64,000 nucleotides of DNA from contig NZ_FWFF01000005.1 of NCBI RefSeq assembly GCF_900163715.1, positions 124,001 to 188,000 of the forward strand. Direction: 5' to 3'. Each line of letters starts with the position of its first letter. Position 1 is the stretch's first letter. The notes beneath the pieces were generated by a model, which ran no database searches, was not told the DNA's origin, and saw only the letters and a program-made list of their open reading frames with translations. The translations under genes were made by a program, and so were the position numbers. Source of the stretch: Brevibacterium yomogidense. GTDB lineage: Bacteria; Actinomycetota; Actinomycetes; Actinomycetales; Brevibacteriaceae. Shown one piece after another: positions 50,736 through 58,711 of this stretch.

Positions 50736-50739
50736 GTGA
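50533..50739 (+). CDS. Possible small cysteine-containing leader protein upstream of the MFS gene
   Basis: 68 aa candidate. AGGAG ends two bases before its ATG, which is closer than ideal. Four cysteines (RCAYC, then RCQGLVTC) could form a small metal knuckle. Its TGA overlaps the GTG start of the MFS transporter (GTGA), the kind of coupling used by leader peptides. Against it: the composition is partly typical of non-coding high-GC DNA, and the next ATG (50554) is equally possible. I recognise no family. Confidence 0.25.
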   Translation: MPVARRYMGVWYDQPSPPPSHGRSSTVTFVLRCAYCEGYERHRGRCQGLVTCGGPTSTVPNASAKDRV

Positions 50740-51965
50740 CGTTCGGCAGAACCGGAGCCTTCTGGACCGCAGCCATCGTCCTGGCGCTCGTCCTCTGGTC
50801 CAGCGGTGCGCCCAGCGTGCTCTATCCGATCTACGCACAGCAGTGGGACCTCTCTCCGGTGGTGGTCACCACAGTGTTCGCGACGTACCAGCTCGCGCTG
50901 CTCGTCGTCCTGCCGATCTTCGGCAATCTGTCAGACAGGTTCGGGCGCCGTCTCGTGATGATCGGAGGCGTGGCGCTGCTGGCGGCCTCCGCGATCGTCT
51001 TCGCCTTCGCCCCTCACGTCAGTTTCCTCTTCCTGGGGCGTGCGCTCCAGGGCGCCGGCTCCGGCCTGGCGATGGGCGCCGCGACGGCCTCTCTCGTCGA
51101 GAACAACACCACCGGCAACCCCCGATTCGCCAGCTCACTGGCCACGATCGCGACGGCCGTAGGGCTCACCTGCGCCCTCGTCCTCAGTGGGGTGTTCGCG
51201 CAGTTCCTTCCCATGCCTCTCTTCTGGAGCTACATCGTTCTCCTGGCGCTGACTGTCGGCGCGGTGATCGCTCTCGTGCTGACGCATGATGATCGACCGA
51301 CCCACACACGGTCGTGGCGGCCTCAGGCTCTGCGCCTCGCTCCGGGGCTGCGCCTGAGCTTCTCGATAGCCACGCTCTCCGTGTCGCTCGCGTACTGCGT
51401 CGGTGCCATCTTCCTGTCGCTCGGCGCGCAGATGATCGCGCAGTTCTCCCAGACGTCCGACACCGCTGTGACCGGACTGCTCCTCGGATGCTCATCGGCG
51501 GCCATCGGCGTGACAGCCCTGCTGCTGTCACGTGTGAGCCCGCACGCCGCAGTCTGGGCCGGAACGTTCCTGACCGTCGCCAGCCTCGCTCTCATGGCCT
51601 CGGCGGCGGTGTTCGGATCGATCCCGCTCTTCCTGTGCTGGTGCGTGATGGGAGGCGTCGCCTACTCGTTCGCGTTCACCGGTGGCCTCGGGGTGATGAA
51701 CCACGCCGCGCCGGTGCACAGTCGCGGTGCTTCACTCTCCTTGCTGTACGTCGTCGCCTACGCACTCCAGGCCGCCACCGTCATCGGCATCGGCGCGTTC
51801 GCCACTGCAGGGACGCTCCGCACCGCCGTCGGCGCTGCGGCGGTCGCGCTCACGGGGCTCTGCGTCGCGCTGCTGGTGCTGACGATCGTCGATGCACGCA
51901 GGACGTCGCGCTCCTCCCAGCAGGCAGCCACCTCGTCACCCGACACGGACATCCCTCAGCGTTAG
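50736..51965 (+). CDS. MFS transporter, drug-efflux type
   Basis: 409 aa with twelve hydrophobic segments. Major facilitator signatures are FGNLSDRFGRRLVMI between segments 2 and 3 and LFLGRALQGAGSGLAMG in segment 4, as in proton-coupled drug exporters. The start is GTG 50736, with AAGGA six bases before it; an earlier GTG (50685) is less likely. A Ser/Thr-rich tail ends the protein. The substrate cannot be told from sequence. The next gene, an aldo/keto reductase, follows after 55 bases. Confidence 0.88.
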   Translation: MTFGRTGAFWTAAIVLALVLWSSGAPSVLYPIYAQQWDLSPVVVTTVFATYQLALLVVLPIFGNLSDRFGRRLVMIGGVALLAASAIVFAFAPHVSFLFLGRALQGAGSGLAMGAATASLVENNTTGNPRFASSLATIATAVGLTCALVLSGVFAQFLPMPLFWSYIVLLALTVGAVIALVLTHDDRPTHTRSWRPQALRLAPGLRLSFSIATLSVSLAYCVGAIFLSLGAQMIAQFSQTSDTAVTGLLLGCSSAAIGVTALLLSRVSPHAAVWAGTFLTVASLALMASAAVFGSIPLFLCWCVMGGVAYSFAFTGGLGVMNHAAPVHSRGASLSLLYVVAYALQAATVIGIGAFATAGTLRTAVGAAAVALTGLCVALLVLTIVDARRTSRSSQQAATSSPDTDIPQR

Positions 51966-52020
51966 AGTGGTTCTGCACCCACGCACCTCGCTGCACGCCC
52001 GCGGCAGAAAGGCGGCTCTC

Positions 52021-53025
52021 ATGGAATACCGCTACCTCGGCAACTCCGGCTTCAAGGTCTCCGAGATCACGTACGGCAACTGGCTCACCCACGGCTCACA
52101 GGTCGAGAACGACATTGCCACGCAGTGCGTGCACGCCGCACTCGAAGCAGGTGTCACGACGTTCGACACGGCTGACGTCTACGCGAACACTAAGGCGGAG
52201 CAGGTCCTGGGCGATGCGCTGCAGGGCCAGCGTCGCGAGTCGCTGGAGATCTTCACGAAGGTCTACAACCCGACGGGCCCCAAGGGGCCGAACGACAGCG
52301 GTCTGTCCCGCAAACACATCATGGAGTCGATCAACGGCTCCCTGCGCAGGCTCGGCACGGACTACGTCGACCTCTACCAGGCACATCGCTTCGACTACGA
52401 GACGCCGCTCGAGGAGACGATGCAAGCGTTCGCCGACATCGTCCGTCAGGGCAAGGCCCTCTACATCGGTGTCTCCGAATGGCGTGCAGACCAGATCCGC
52501 GCCGCCCACGCGCTGTCGAAGGAGATGGGCTTCCAGCTCATCTCGAACCAGCCGCAGTACAACATGCTGTGGCGCATCATCGAGGCCGAGGTCATCCCCA
52601 CCTCTCAGGAACTGGGAATCTCCCAGATCGTCTGGTCCCCTATCGCACAGGGCGTGCTCACCGGCAAGTACAAGAAGGGCCAGGCGCTTCCGGCTGGGTC
52701 CCGCGCGACGGACGAGGCTGGTGGCGCCCGCGCTGTCCAGCGATATCTCTCCGACGACTACCTCGACGCGGTAGCACAGCTGGAACCCATCGCCGCGGAT
52801 CTGGACCTCACGATGGCTCAGCTGGCCATCGCCTGGGTCCTGTCCCATGAGAACGTGGCCTCCGCTCTGGTGGGCGCCTCACGGCCGGAGCAGATCGAGT
52901 CGAACGTCCAGGCTGCCGGCGTGAAGCTCGACGCTGATGTGCTGAACCGCGTCGATGAGACGATCGGTCACCTCGCGGAGCGCGACCCCGCGAAGACCGT
53001 CTCCCCGGAGACTCGTCCCAGCTGA
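52021..53025 (+). CDS. Aldo/keto reductase
   Basis: 334 aa NADPH-dependent oxidoreductase with a TIM-barrel fold. The catalytic tetrad is visible: Asp and Tyr in FDTADVYANTKAE, Lys in EIFTKVYN and His in LYQAHRFDYET. SNQPQYNMLWR, SPIAQGVLTGKY and the C-terminal SALVGASRPEQIESN fit the AKR subgroup that includes YghZ-like and potassium-channel beta-subunit-like proteins. The ATG at 52021 is preceded by AAAGGCGG. It probably reduces aldehydes or ketones in the cytoplasm; the natural substrate is unknown. Next gene after 61 bases. Confidence 0.93.
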   Translation: MEYRYLGNSGFKVSEITYGNWLTHGSQVENDIATQCVHAALEAGVTTFDTADVYANTKAEQVLGDALQGQRRESLEIFTKVYNPTGPKGPNDSGLSRKHIMESINGSLRRLGTDYVDLYQAHRFDYETPLEETMQAFADIVRQGKALYIGVSEWRADQIRAAHALSKEMGFQLISNQPQYNMLWRIIEAEVIPTSQELGISQIVWSPIAQGVLTGKYKKGQALPAGSRATDEAGGARAVQRYLSDDYLDAVAQLEPIAADLDLTMAQLAIAWVLSHENVASALVGASRPEQIESNVQAAGVKLDADVLNRVDETIGHLAERDPAKTVSPETRPS

Positions 53026-53086
53026 CAACGCGGCCCGAGACAGCGGGCAGCCGTCCAAGCACGACAAGCATGACCCCGAGGTCCCC

Positions 53087-54898
53087 ATGAGGCGACGAGA
53101 TCGCATCCTTCCGAACGTCCCGATCTTCCATCTGCTGTGGGGGATTCCTGAATCCTTCGGAGGAATGACGACTGTCGCGCTGCAGCGCGCTTCACTGCTT
53201 GCGGATGCCGACAGACGCCGCCTGGATGTACTCACCCTCTCCCCTGACCTCTCTCCGCGCACTCGACAGCGAGAGCTGTACCTCGAGGGACTTATCAGCC
53301 GGCGTATACGGATCCGGAACCTCTGGGACGAGCTGAGGCACGCCAGCGATCATGCGCTTGGACGGATGTCCGCAGGCGCACCAGCTGGCAACCATTCTGA
53401 TCGTGAGCGCACGCCCACTGCTGGGCACACGGACCATGTGGTCGCCGATGAGAACGGCCGCGAGCTCCAAGTCGCACGATTCCGCACGAATGGAACTCTG
53501 CTTCTTACAGACCGCCAAGATGTGACAGCACCTGGAAACCGAGGGGGCAGACGTCTCACCCTGTACTCACGACGTGGCCGAGCCATTGGGCAGTGGAGCA
53601 GTGCGACGTCGTTCTATCACGCTTGGCTTCGCTTCGTCACCGGAGCCAACGAGTCGGTGATCATCTGCGACTCCGCATTCGCGGGTGGGCTCATGCATTC
53701 GTTCACGAGTCCCCGCGGATCTCTGATCCAGGTGATCCACTCACACCACCACGACAAGAAGAACAACGCTCTCGGCAAGCTGGCGGCAGGAAAGTTGCCG
53801 ATTCTCAAGAACGCGGACAGGTATGACCTCGTCGCAGTCCTCACCGAACGGCAGAGACGGCATCTTCTCGACGAGAACATCGCGTCAGAGAACATCGTTG
53901 CCATTCCGAATCCATTTCACGGAGTCATCGGCACAGCGGCTGAGACAAGGCGTCGCGAACGCGGAATCATCGTGTCGAGACTTTCAGGGATCAAGCGGTT
54001 GGACCACGCGATCCTTGCGCTCGCGTCGTCCACTTCCCCCATCGTCCCCACGCTCGACATCTACGGGGACGGGAAGCAGCGAAAGCCTCTCGAGCGATAC
54101 ATCGCTGACCTGGACGTCGAAGAGCGCGTGCGCCTGCACGGCCACGACCCGGACGCGCGCAGCCACTTCGCGCGCTCATCCTTCAGCCTCCTCACCAGTC
54201 GCACCGAGGGCCAGTCGCTGATGCTCGTAGAGAGCATGGCTAACGGGTGCATTCCGATTGCGTACGACATCGACTACGGCCCCTCGGACATCATCACCGA
54301 CGGGGTCGACGGATTCCTCGTTCCTGCGGGCCGACCGGACGACCTCGCGCGCGCCCTCGACACGTTCCTCGATATGGATGAGGAAGGTGTCGCTGCCATG
54401 CGTGGAGCTGCCCTCGAGACGTCGAAGAGGTTCTCGGCAGACACCATCGCCGCGAAATGGGCGGACGCACTCCATCGGGTGGTGAGTGCCTCCTCGGTGG
54501 AGCGTACAGAAGCGAGCGCGATGGTCTCCGCCCTTCTCGTCGAGGTCAGCACCGTCGATGATCGCCTCATCTTCTCTGTGCGGGTGGACGGCCTGGGTCC
54601 GGGGGCCATGGCGTGGGCGAAGCTCGCTCTGGTCGGGCGACGCAGCAGCGGGTACATGCGCCTGCCGATGCAGGTGTCTTCGCAGGAGCACAGCGTGCTC
54701 CTGCGCGGGGAGCTGGCGATCGACCGACTCGTCCTGGGATCCTCCGGAGTGCTGGATCTCTTCCTCGATGTCCGGATCGACGACGCACGGACGCGCACGC
54801 GGCTCGAGGCCGGAAACCATCCGGAGCCTGTGCCCGTCGGTGATCTGGAGGTGTATGCCACGAAGCATGGGAATGCGAGTATCCGCCGCGCCGGATGA
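53087..54898 (+). CDS. Poly(glycerol-phosphate) glycosyltransferase-like GT4 protein
   Basis: 603 aa. The N-terminus has FHLLWGIPESFGGMTTVALQRA, and a long insert (about 75-200) with a beta-rich part (LQVARFRTNGTLLLTDRQD, then RLTLYSRRGRAIG) resembles the TagE/TarM-type domain of teichoic acid alpha-glucosyltransferases. The catalytic GT-B half follows with VIHSHHHDKKN, IIVSRLSGIKRLDHAI, LDIYGDGKQRKPLE and TSRTEGQSLMLVESMANGCIPIAY (the retaining EX7E-type motif). The C-terminal ~120 residues form an extra beta-rich domain. GAGG lies five bases before the ATG. Its stop overlaps the start of dacB. It probably glucosylates wall teichoic acid in the cytoplasm. Confidence 0.87.
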   Translation: MRRRDRILPNVPIFHLLWGIPESFGGMTTVALQRASLLADADRRRLDVLTLSPDLSPRTRQRELYLEGLISRRIRIRNLWDELRHASDHALGRMSAGAPAGNHSDRERTPTAGHTDHVVADENGRELQVARFRTNGTLLLTDRQDVTAPGNRGGRRLTLYSRRGRAIGQWSSATSFYHAWLRFVTGANESVIICDSAFAGGLMHSFTSPRGSLIQVIHSHHHDKKNNALGKLAAGKLPILKNADRYDLVAVLTERQRRHLLDENIASENIVAIPNPFHGVIGTAAETRRRERGIIVSRLSGIKRLDHAILALASSTSPIVPTLDIYGDGKQRKPLERYIADLDVEERVRLHGHDPDARSHFARSSFSLLTSRTEGQSLMLVESMANGCIPIAYDIDYGPSDIITDGVDGFLVPAGRPDDLARALDTFLDMDEEGVAAMRGAALETSKRFSADTIAAKWADALHRVVSASSVERTEASAMVSALLVEVSTVDDRLIFSVRVDGLGPGAMAWAKLALVGRRSSGYMRLPMQVSSQEHSVLLRGELAIDRLVLGSSGVLDLFLDVRIDDARTRTRLEAGNHPEPVPVGDLEVYATKHGNASIRRAG

Positions 54899-56130
54899 GT
54901 GGGCTCCCCCGCTGGCGGCAGCGCGAGAGATACGCTGACCGGGTGTCTTTTATGCGCTTTTCGAAGCAGCGACGTCTCGCTGACTTTCTGACAAACGAGC
55001 TCACCGATCCGATCAAGCAAGATGCAGGCGCCCACGTCGTGGACCTGGCGAGTGGGCGGACCGCTTTCGGGTTCCGTCACGATGAGCCCAGGATCATGGC
55101 GTCGACGACGAAGCTCTTCACCGCAGGCACCGCGCTGACCCACCTCGGTGCGGATGCGACGCTCACCACCCGCTTCTGCTCAGCAGACCGTCCTGATGCG
55201 GACGGCGTCCTCCACGGCGACCTGTTCGTGATCGGCGACGGAGACCCTCTCCTGGGCGATCGCACCTTCATCGATGCGCGCTACGGAGGCGTCGGCACGC
55301 CCGTGGACAGGCTGGTCGAGGCGGTCACCACTGCGGGAATCCGGAGCATCCGCGGTCGTGTCGTCGGCGACGGGAGTCTGTACGCGCACGAGGACCGGCC
55401 GTCGCCCACGGTCACCGCTCTGTCCTTCAACCAGTCGAGGGCCGACCAGCCTGTCCTGTTCGCCGCGGAGCAGATCTCGCAGGCATTGGAGGCGGCCGGG
55501 ATCAGCATTGCCGCCCCAGCCGCCGAACACGCCGTCGACGGAGACGCTCACCACGAGGTGGGACGCATCGACTCACCCTCCATCCTCGACCTGCTGACCA
55601 TCTGCGGACACGAGAGCGACAACGTCATCGCAGTGTCCATGGCAAAGCGCTCAGCAGTCGCCGGCGGCGCCTCGCAGGGCTCGTCGCAGCGTGGCACCCG
55701 GCTCATCGAGCAGCATGCTGCGGACCACGGAGCCGATATCAGCGTGCGCACCGGTTCAGGACTCGGTGAAGCGAACCGCTGCGCGCCGCGGGCGATCACC
55801 TCGTACCTCGCGGCGATGAACAGCTCGCCGCTGTACGGCGCGTTCGAGGCGACCCTGCCGCGGGCAGGTACGGACGGCACCCTCCGCTATCGCCTGCGGA
55901 ACACTCGCGCCGCACAGGTCGTGCGGGCGAAGACCGGCACGCTCACGGAGCGGAGGGAGGTCTCAGGTCGGCGAGTGCGGCGCCCTCTGCAGGATTCCCT
56001 CGCGGGCTACTGCCGGGGCCGGAAGCGATCGGTCGCATTCTCGTTCGTCCACGAACGCGCAGAGGACCTCACCGGTTCTCGCGTCAGCATCGACCGGATG
56101 GTCGAGGCGATCGTCGACTACTGCGACTGA
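54895..56130 (+). CDS. dacB: D-Ala-D-Ala carboxypeptidase / endopeptidase (PBP4, family S13)
   Basis: 411 aa. The three penicillin-binding motifs are present: STTKLF (SxxK, residues 70-73), ESDNVI (SxN, 241-243) and AKTGTL (KTG, 346-348). It removes the terminal D-Ala of peptidoglycan stem peptides. Two things are odd: no signal peptide or membrane segment is visible although the substrate lies outside the cell, and an Arg-rich insertion of about 10 residues (GRRVRRPLQD) follows KTGTLTERREVS. The ATG at 54895 overlaps the preceding glycosyltransferase stop (ATGA); an internal start at residue 18-20 would not restore a signal peptide. Confidence 0.88.
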   Translation: MSGLPRWRQRERYADRVSFMRFSKQRRLADFLTNELTDPIKQDAGAHVVDLASGRTAFGFRHDEPRIMASTTKLFTAGTALTHLGADATLTTRFCSADRPDADGVLHGDLFVIGDGDPLLGDRTFIDARYGGVGTPVDRLVEAVTTAGIRSIRGRVVGDGSLYAHEDRPSPTVTALSFNQSRADQPVLFAAEQISQALEAAGISIAAPAAEHAVDGDAHHEVGRIDSPSILDLLTICGHESDNVIAVSMAKRSAVAGGASQGSSQRGTRLIEQHAADHGADISVRTGSGLGEANRCAPRAITSYLAAMNSSPLYGAFEATLPRAGTDGTLRYRLRNTRAAQVVRAKTGTLTERREVSGRRVRRPLQDSLAGYCRGRKRSVAFSFVHERAEDLTGSRVSIDRMVEAIVDYCD

Positions 56131-56172
56131 GGGCGCCAGCGTGATGGAGCGTGTGTGCACCGCAGCAGACGA

Positions 56173-56775
56173 TCAGGCGCGCGCTGGCATGAGGTATCCC
56201 CGCACCGTCCTCCGCAGCTGCGCGAGCAGGTCCGTCGAACCGTCGCTGCCCACAACGCCCAGATACAGCGCCCCGATGAGCGTCGTGATCCACTGAGCGG
56301 CTTTCCGGGGTGCGAGGCCCGGGTCCGTCTCCCCGGCCTTGATCGCCCGAGTGAGCAGCTCCTCGATCCCGGCCTGCTCCTCATCGTCGACTTCCTCGAG
56401 GATCGTCCGCACCTCCTCGTCGCGCTGCGCCTGCATCATCGCCTCGAGGACGAGCTGTGACACCAGCGGATGAACGGTCGCCGGAGCTGCAAGATGCTCG
56501 ACGAACGCCAGCAGCGCCTCGAGCGGACGCTCGCTTCGTCGCAGCCCCTCCAGCATCTCGCCCGTCTCCCGCCTGTCGTCGGTGAGAACCGCGATGAACA
56601 GCGGCTTCTTGCCGGCGAAGTAGTGATACAGGCGACCGGGACTCATCCCCACCGCATCGCAGATCATGGCCGTCGTAGTCCGCTCGAAGCCATTCTCCGC
56701 GAAGAGCAGCGCCGCCGCATCCATGATCTGCCGCCGGTTGGCGGCGTGCTTGGCCGGGTCGACTGTCCTCGCCAC
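56173..56775 (-). CDS. TetR/AcrR family transcriptional regulator
   Basis: 200 aa. The N-terminal helix-turn-helix is FAENGFERTTTAMICDAVGMSPGRLYHYFAGKKPLF, a standard TetR DNA-binding domain; the alpha-helical remainder would bind a ligand and dimerise. The GTG at 56775 gives the usual ARTVDPAKHAANRRQ start, with GGAGGG four bases upstream; an ATG at 56793 would add six residues. It is divergent from the YqeB-like gene and ends tail-to-tail with dacB. A palindrome in the divergent promoter is a likely operator, so it may regulate itself and its neighbour. Confidence 0.92.
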   Translation of the reverse strand: MARTVDPAKHAANRRQIMDAAALLFAENGFERTTTAMICDAVGMSPGRLYHYFAGKKPLFIAVLTDDRRETGEMLEGLRRSERPLEALLAFVEHLAAPATVHPLVSQLVLEAMMQAQRDEEVRTILEEVDDEEQAGIEELLTRAIKAGETDPGLAPRKAAQWITTLIGALYLGVVGSDGSTDLLAQLRRTVRGYLMPARA

Positions 56776-56797
56776 AAACCCTCCACAATTCACAGAC

Positions 56798-56811
56798 TGA
56801 CCGCTCGGTTA
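56798..56811. promoter_or_regulatory. TetR-type operator candidate
   Basis: TGACCGCTCGGTTA contains ACCG-CT-CGGT with a further outer T-A pair and one mismatch. Similar ACCGxxCGGT palindromes are common TetR-family sites. It lies 23 bases upstream of the regulator's GTG, within the region shared with the YqeB-like gene. Confidence 0.45.
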
Positions 56812-56911
56812 TATGCTGTAGTCTCGCACACGAGCCGGAGGTCCTCCACCTCAGCACCGCATATCGGACTCGTCTGATCCCGAATCCATTCAGCGCCCCA
56901 GGAGCCCCGCG

Positions 56912-57595
56912 ATGAGCGCACCATCTACCACGATCACCCTCGACCGCCGCCTCACACCCGTCTTCATCGGACTGGGAGCGGTTGCCGGTCTCGCCCTGGC
57001 TTTCATCGCCGGGCCCGTCACCGCCTGGCTGCTCGACCGCGTGGACTCCGCTCCGGTCTTCCTGCGCATCGTCGACGAGGTCCCGCTCGTCGTGGCACTC
57101 CCGGCGCTGACCGTGATCGGCGCGCTCGCAGGCTGGTTCGTGTTCGCGATCTGGGAGGGTGAAGTCGGCACAGTGACCCTCGATGCGGACGGCGTGCTCA
57201 TCACGAAGGAGAAGTCATCGGCTCGTTTCATGACCGACGAGATCGCGGAGGCCTTCCTCGACGGCGACGAGCTGGTACTCGTCGACGACGCCACCCGGGA
57301 ACTCTCCCGCACCGCATCGGACAACGGGTTGGAACCGCGCCTTCGCACGGCCTTCGAAGCCCACGGCATCACGTGGCGCGGCAACGAGGACCCTCGCGGA
57401 GGCGCATTCCAGCCGTGGGTCGATCGCGGTGCGGAGCTCGACGCAGAAGACCACGCGCTGCTGCGCGCCCGTCAGCGGGCACTGACCGACAAACGCGCAG
57501 GAGAGGCCGCCACCCTGCGTGATCAGCTGCGCGATCGCGACATCGTCGTCCGCGACAGGGACAAGGCTCAGCAGATCCGACGGATCACCGGCTGA
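56912..57595 (+). CDS. YqeB-like membrane protein of unknown function
   Basis: 227 aa. Two hydrophobic segments (about 16-38 and 58-82) are followed by a cytoplasmic, charged domain. A conserved pattern EVGTVTLDADGVLI resembles the pleckstrin-homology-like part of YqeB proteins. The C-terminal ~60 residues (RAGEAATLRDQLRDRD and following) look helical and charged, probably a coiled coil. Function unknown. It is divergent from the TetR gene and may be its target; only 13 bases separate its stop from that of the convergent esterase. Confidence 0.65.
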   Translation: MSAPSTTITLDRRLTPVFIGLGAVAGLALAFIAGPVTAWLLDRVDSAPVFLRIVDEVPLVVALPALTVIGALAGWFVFAIWEGEVGTVTLDADGVLITKEKSSARFMTDEIAEAFLDGDELVLVDDATRELSRTASDNGLEPRLRTAFEAHGITWRGNEDPRGGAFQPWVDRGAELDAEDHALLRARQRALTDKRAGEAATLRDQLRDRDIVVRDRDKAQQIRRITG

Positions 57596-57608
57596 GAATT
57601 TGCAGTCC

Positions 57609-58655
57609 TCACCCCTCCGCGAACCTCGCAGCGATGAACTGGGCGCCCTCCGTCAGCGTAAAGTTCGCTTCGTCCAGCAGCCTGCCGAAGTGCAGGTAGG
57701 AGTGCAGCACGCCCGGCACTTCCCGCACATCAGGGGTGTGCCCCGCCCGCCGCAGCGACTCCGCAAACGCCGTCGCATCGTCCGCCAGCGGATCCAGTTC
57801 CGCCGAGCGCATGAACACCGGCGGCAGTCCGCTCAGGTCCGAGCGCAGCGTCTGCACGTACGGGCTGTCGGCATCCGCCGGATCCGCGTACAGCGCGTCC
57901 TGGAAGCCGGACAGGTCGTCCATCTTCATGCCGTCCCACCAGCCGCCCCACAACCGGCGCGCCGCGGAATCCTTCAGCCCGAAGCCGCCGTAGATCAGCA
58001 CCAGGGCCTGCAGCCGCGAGAACACGTCGGGAGCCTCGTCCCGCAGCAGCAGAGCGGCACCGATCGACAAGCCCGACCCTGCGGAATCCCCCGCGAAGGC
58101 CAGCCGGCTGCCGTCCAGCCCCAGCTCCTCGCCGTGCTCCGCCACATGAGCCGTGACTCCGGCGCATTCGCGCAGCGCCTGCGGGAACTTCACCTCCGGC
58201 GACAGGGAGTAGTCCACTGCGACGACCGCCGCCCCACTGTGATGGGCGAGCATCCGGTGGATGCGGTCGTGCGTGTCCAGGTCTCCCAGCGTGAAGCCTC
58301 CGCCGTGGAAGAACAGGATCGCGGGGACCAGGCCTGACCCATCCGCGCTCCCGGCGGCGTCCACGGTCACCGGCAGGTGGATCCGCACGGGCACATCCAC
58401 CCCCGCGGCGTGGATCCGCAGCTCCCGCGTCGACGCCATCGTCGGCCCGCCCTCGTTCCAGAAGGCTCGCTCCGCGCGATAGTCCGCCCGAGCAGCCTCG
58501 GTGGGGTCCTCCGGCAGTGTCAGCTCCGCCCGTCTGCGGGCCTCGTCGTCGAACTGGTGCTCCAAGACCGCCCGCATCTGCGGAGTGATCTTCGCCCGCA
58601 GATATGCGGGCAGGTCCTCGAAGCGCGACCGCGTCGCGCCGGAATCGTCGTGCAC
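57609..58655 (-). CDS. Alpha/beta-hydrolase, family IV (HSL-like) esterase
   Basis: 348 aa. The oxyanion motif is FFHGGGFTLGD and the nucleophile motif is FAGDSAGSGLS, both of the hormone-sensitive-lipase family. The acidic residue sits in AELDPLADDA and the catalytic His near the C-terminus in PGVLHSYLHF. It would hydrolyse short-chain esters. I chose GTG 58655 because AGGAGA lies five bases before it. A longer start at 58715 overlaps the ABC ATPase stop; its extra 20 residues are a Ser/Gly repeat from GC-rich repeated DNA. It follows the peptide transporter operon on the same strand. Confidence 0.88.
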   Translation of the reverse strand: MHDDSGATRSRFEDLPAYLRAKITPQMRAVLEHQFDDEARRRAELTLPEDPTEAARADYRAERAFWNEGGPTMASTRELRIHAAGVDVPVRIHLPVTVDAAGSADGSGLVPAILFFHGGGFTLGDLDTHDRIHRMLAHHSGAAVVAVDYSLSPEVKFPQALRECAGVTAHVAEHGEELGLDGSRLAFAGDSAGSGLSIGAALLLRDEAPDVFSRLQALVLIYGGFGLKDSAARRLWGGWWDGMKMDDLSGFQDALYADPADADSPYVQTLRSDLSGLPPVFMRSAELDPLADDATAFAESLRRAGHTPDVREVPGVLHSYLHFGRLLDEANFTLTEGAQFIAARFAEG

Positions 58656-58711
58656 AGAATCTCCTCTCGCAGCACTGCCGCTGGCAGAACCGCCGCTCAC
58701 AGAACTGCTGC

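Noticed and set aside
55930..56000. A possible frameshift pair in dacB after the KTG motif
   Set aside because: The frame stays open, and the conserved LAGYC and VAFSFV segments resume in the same frame, so an in-frame insertion is more likely.
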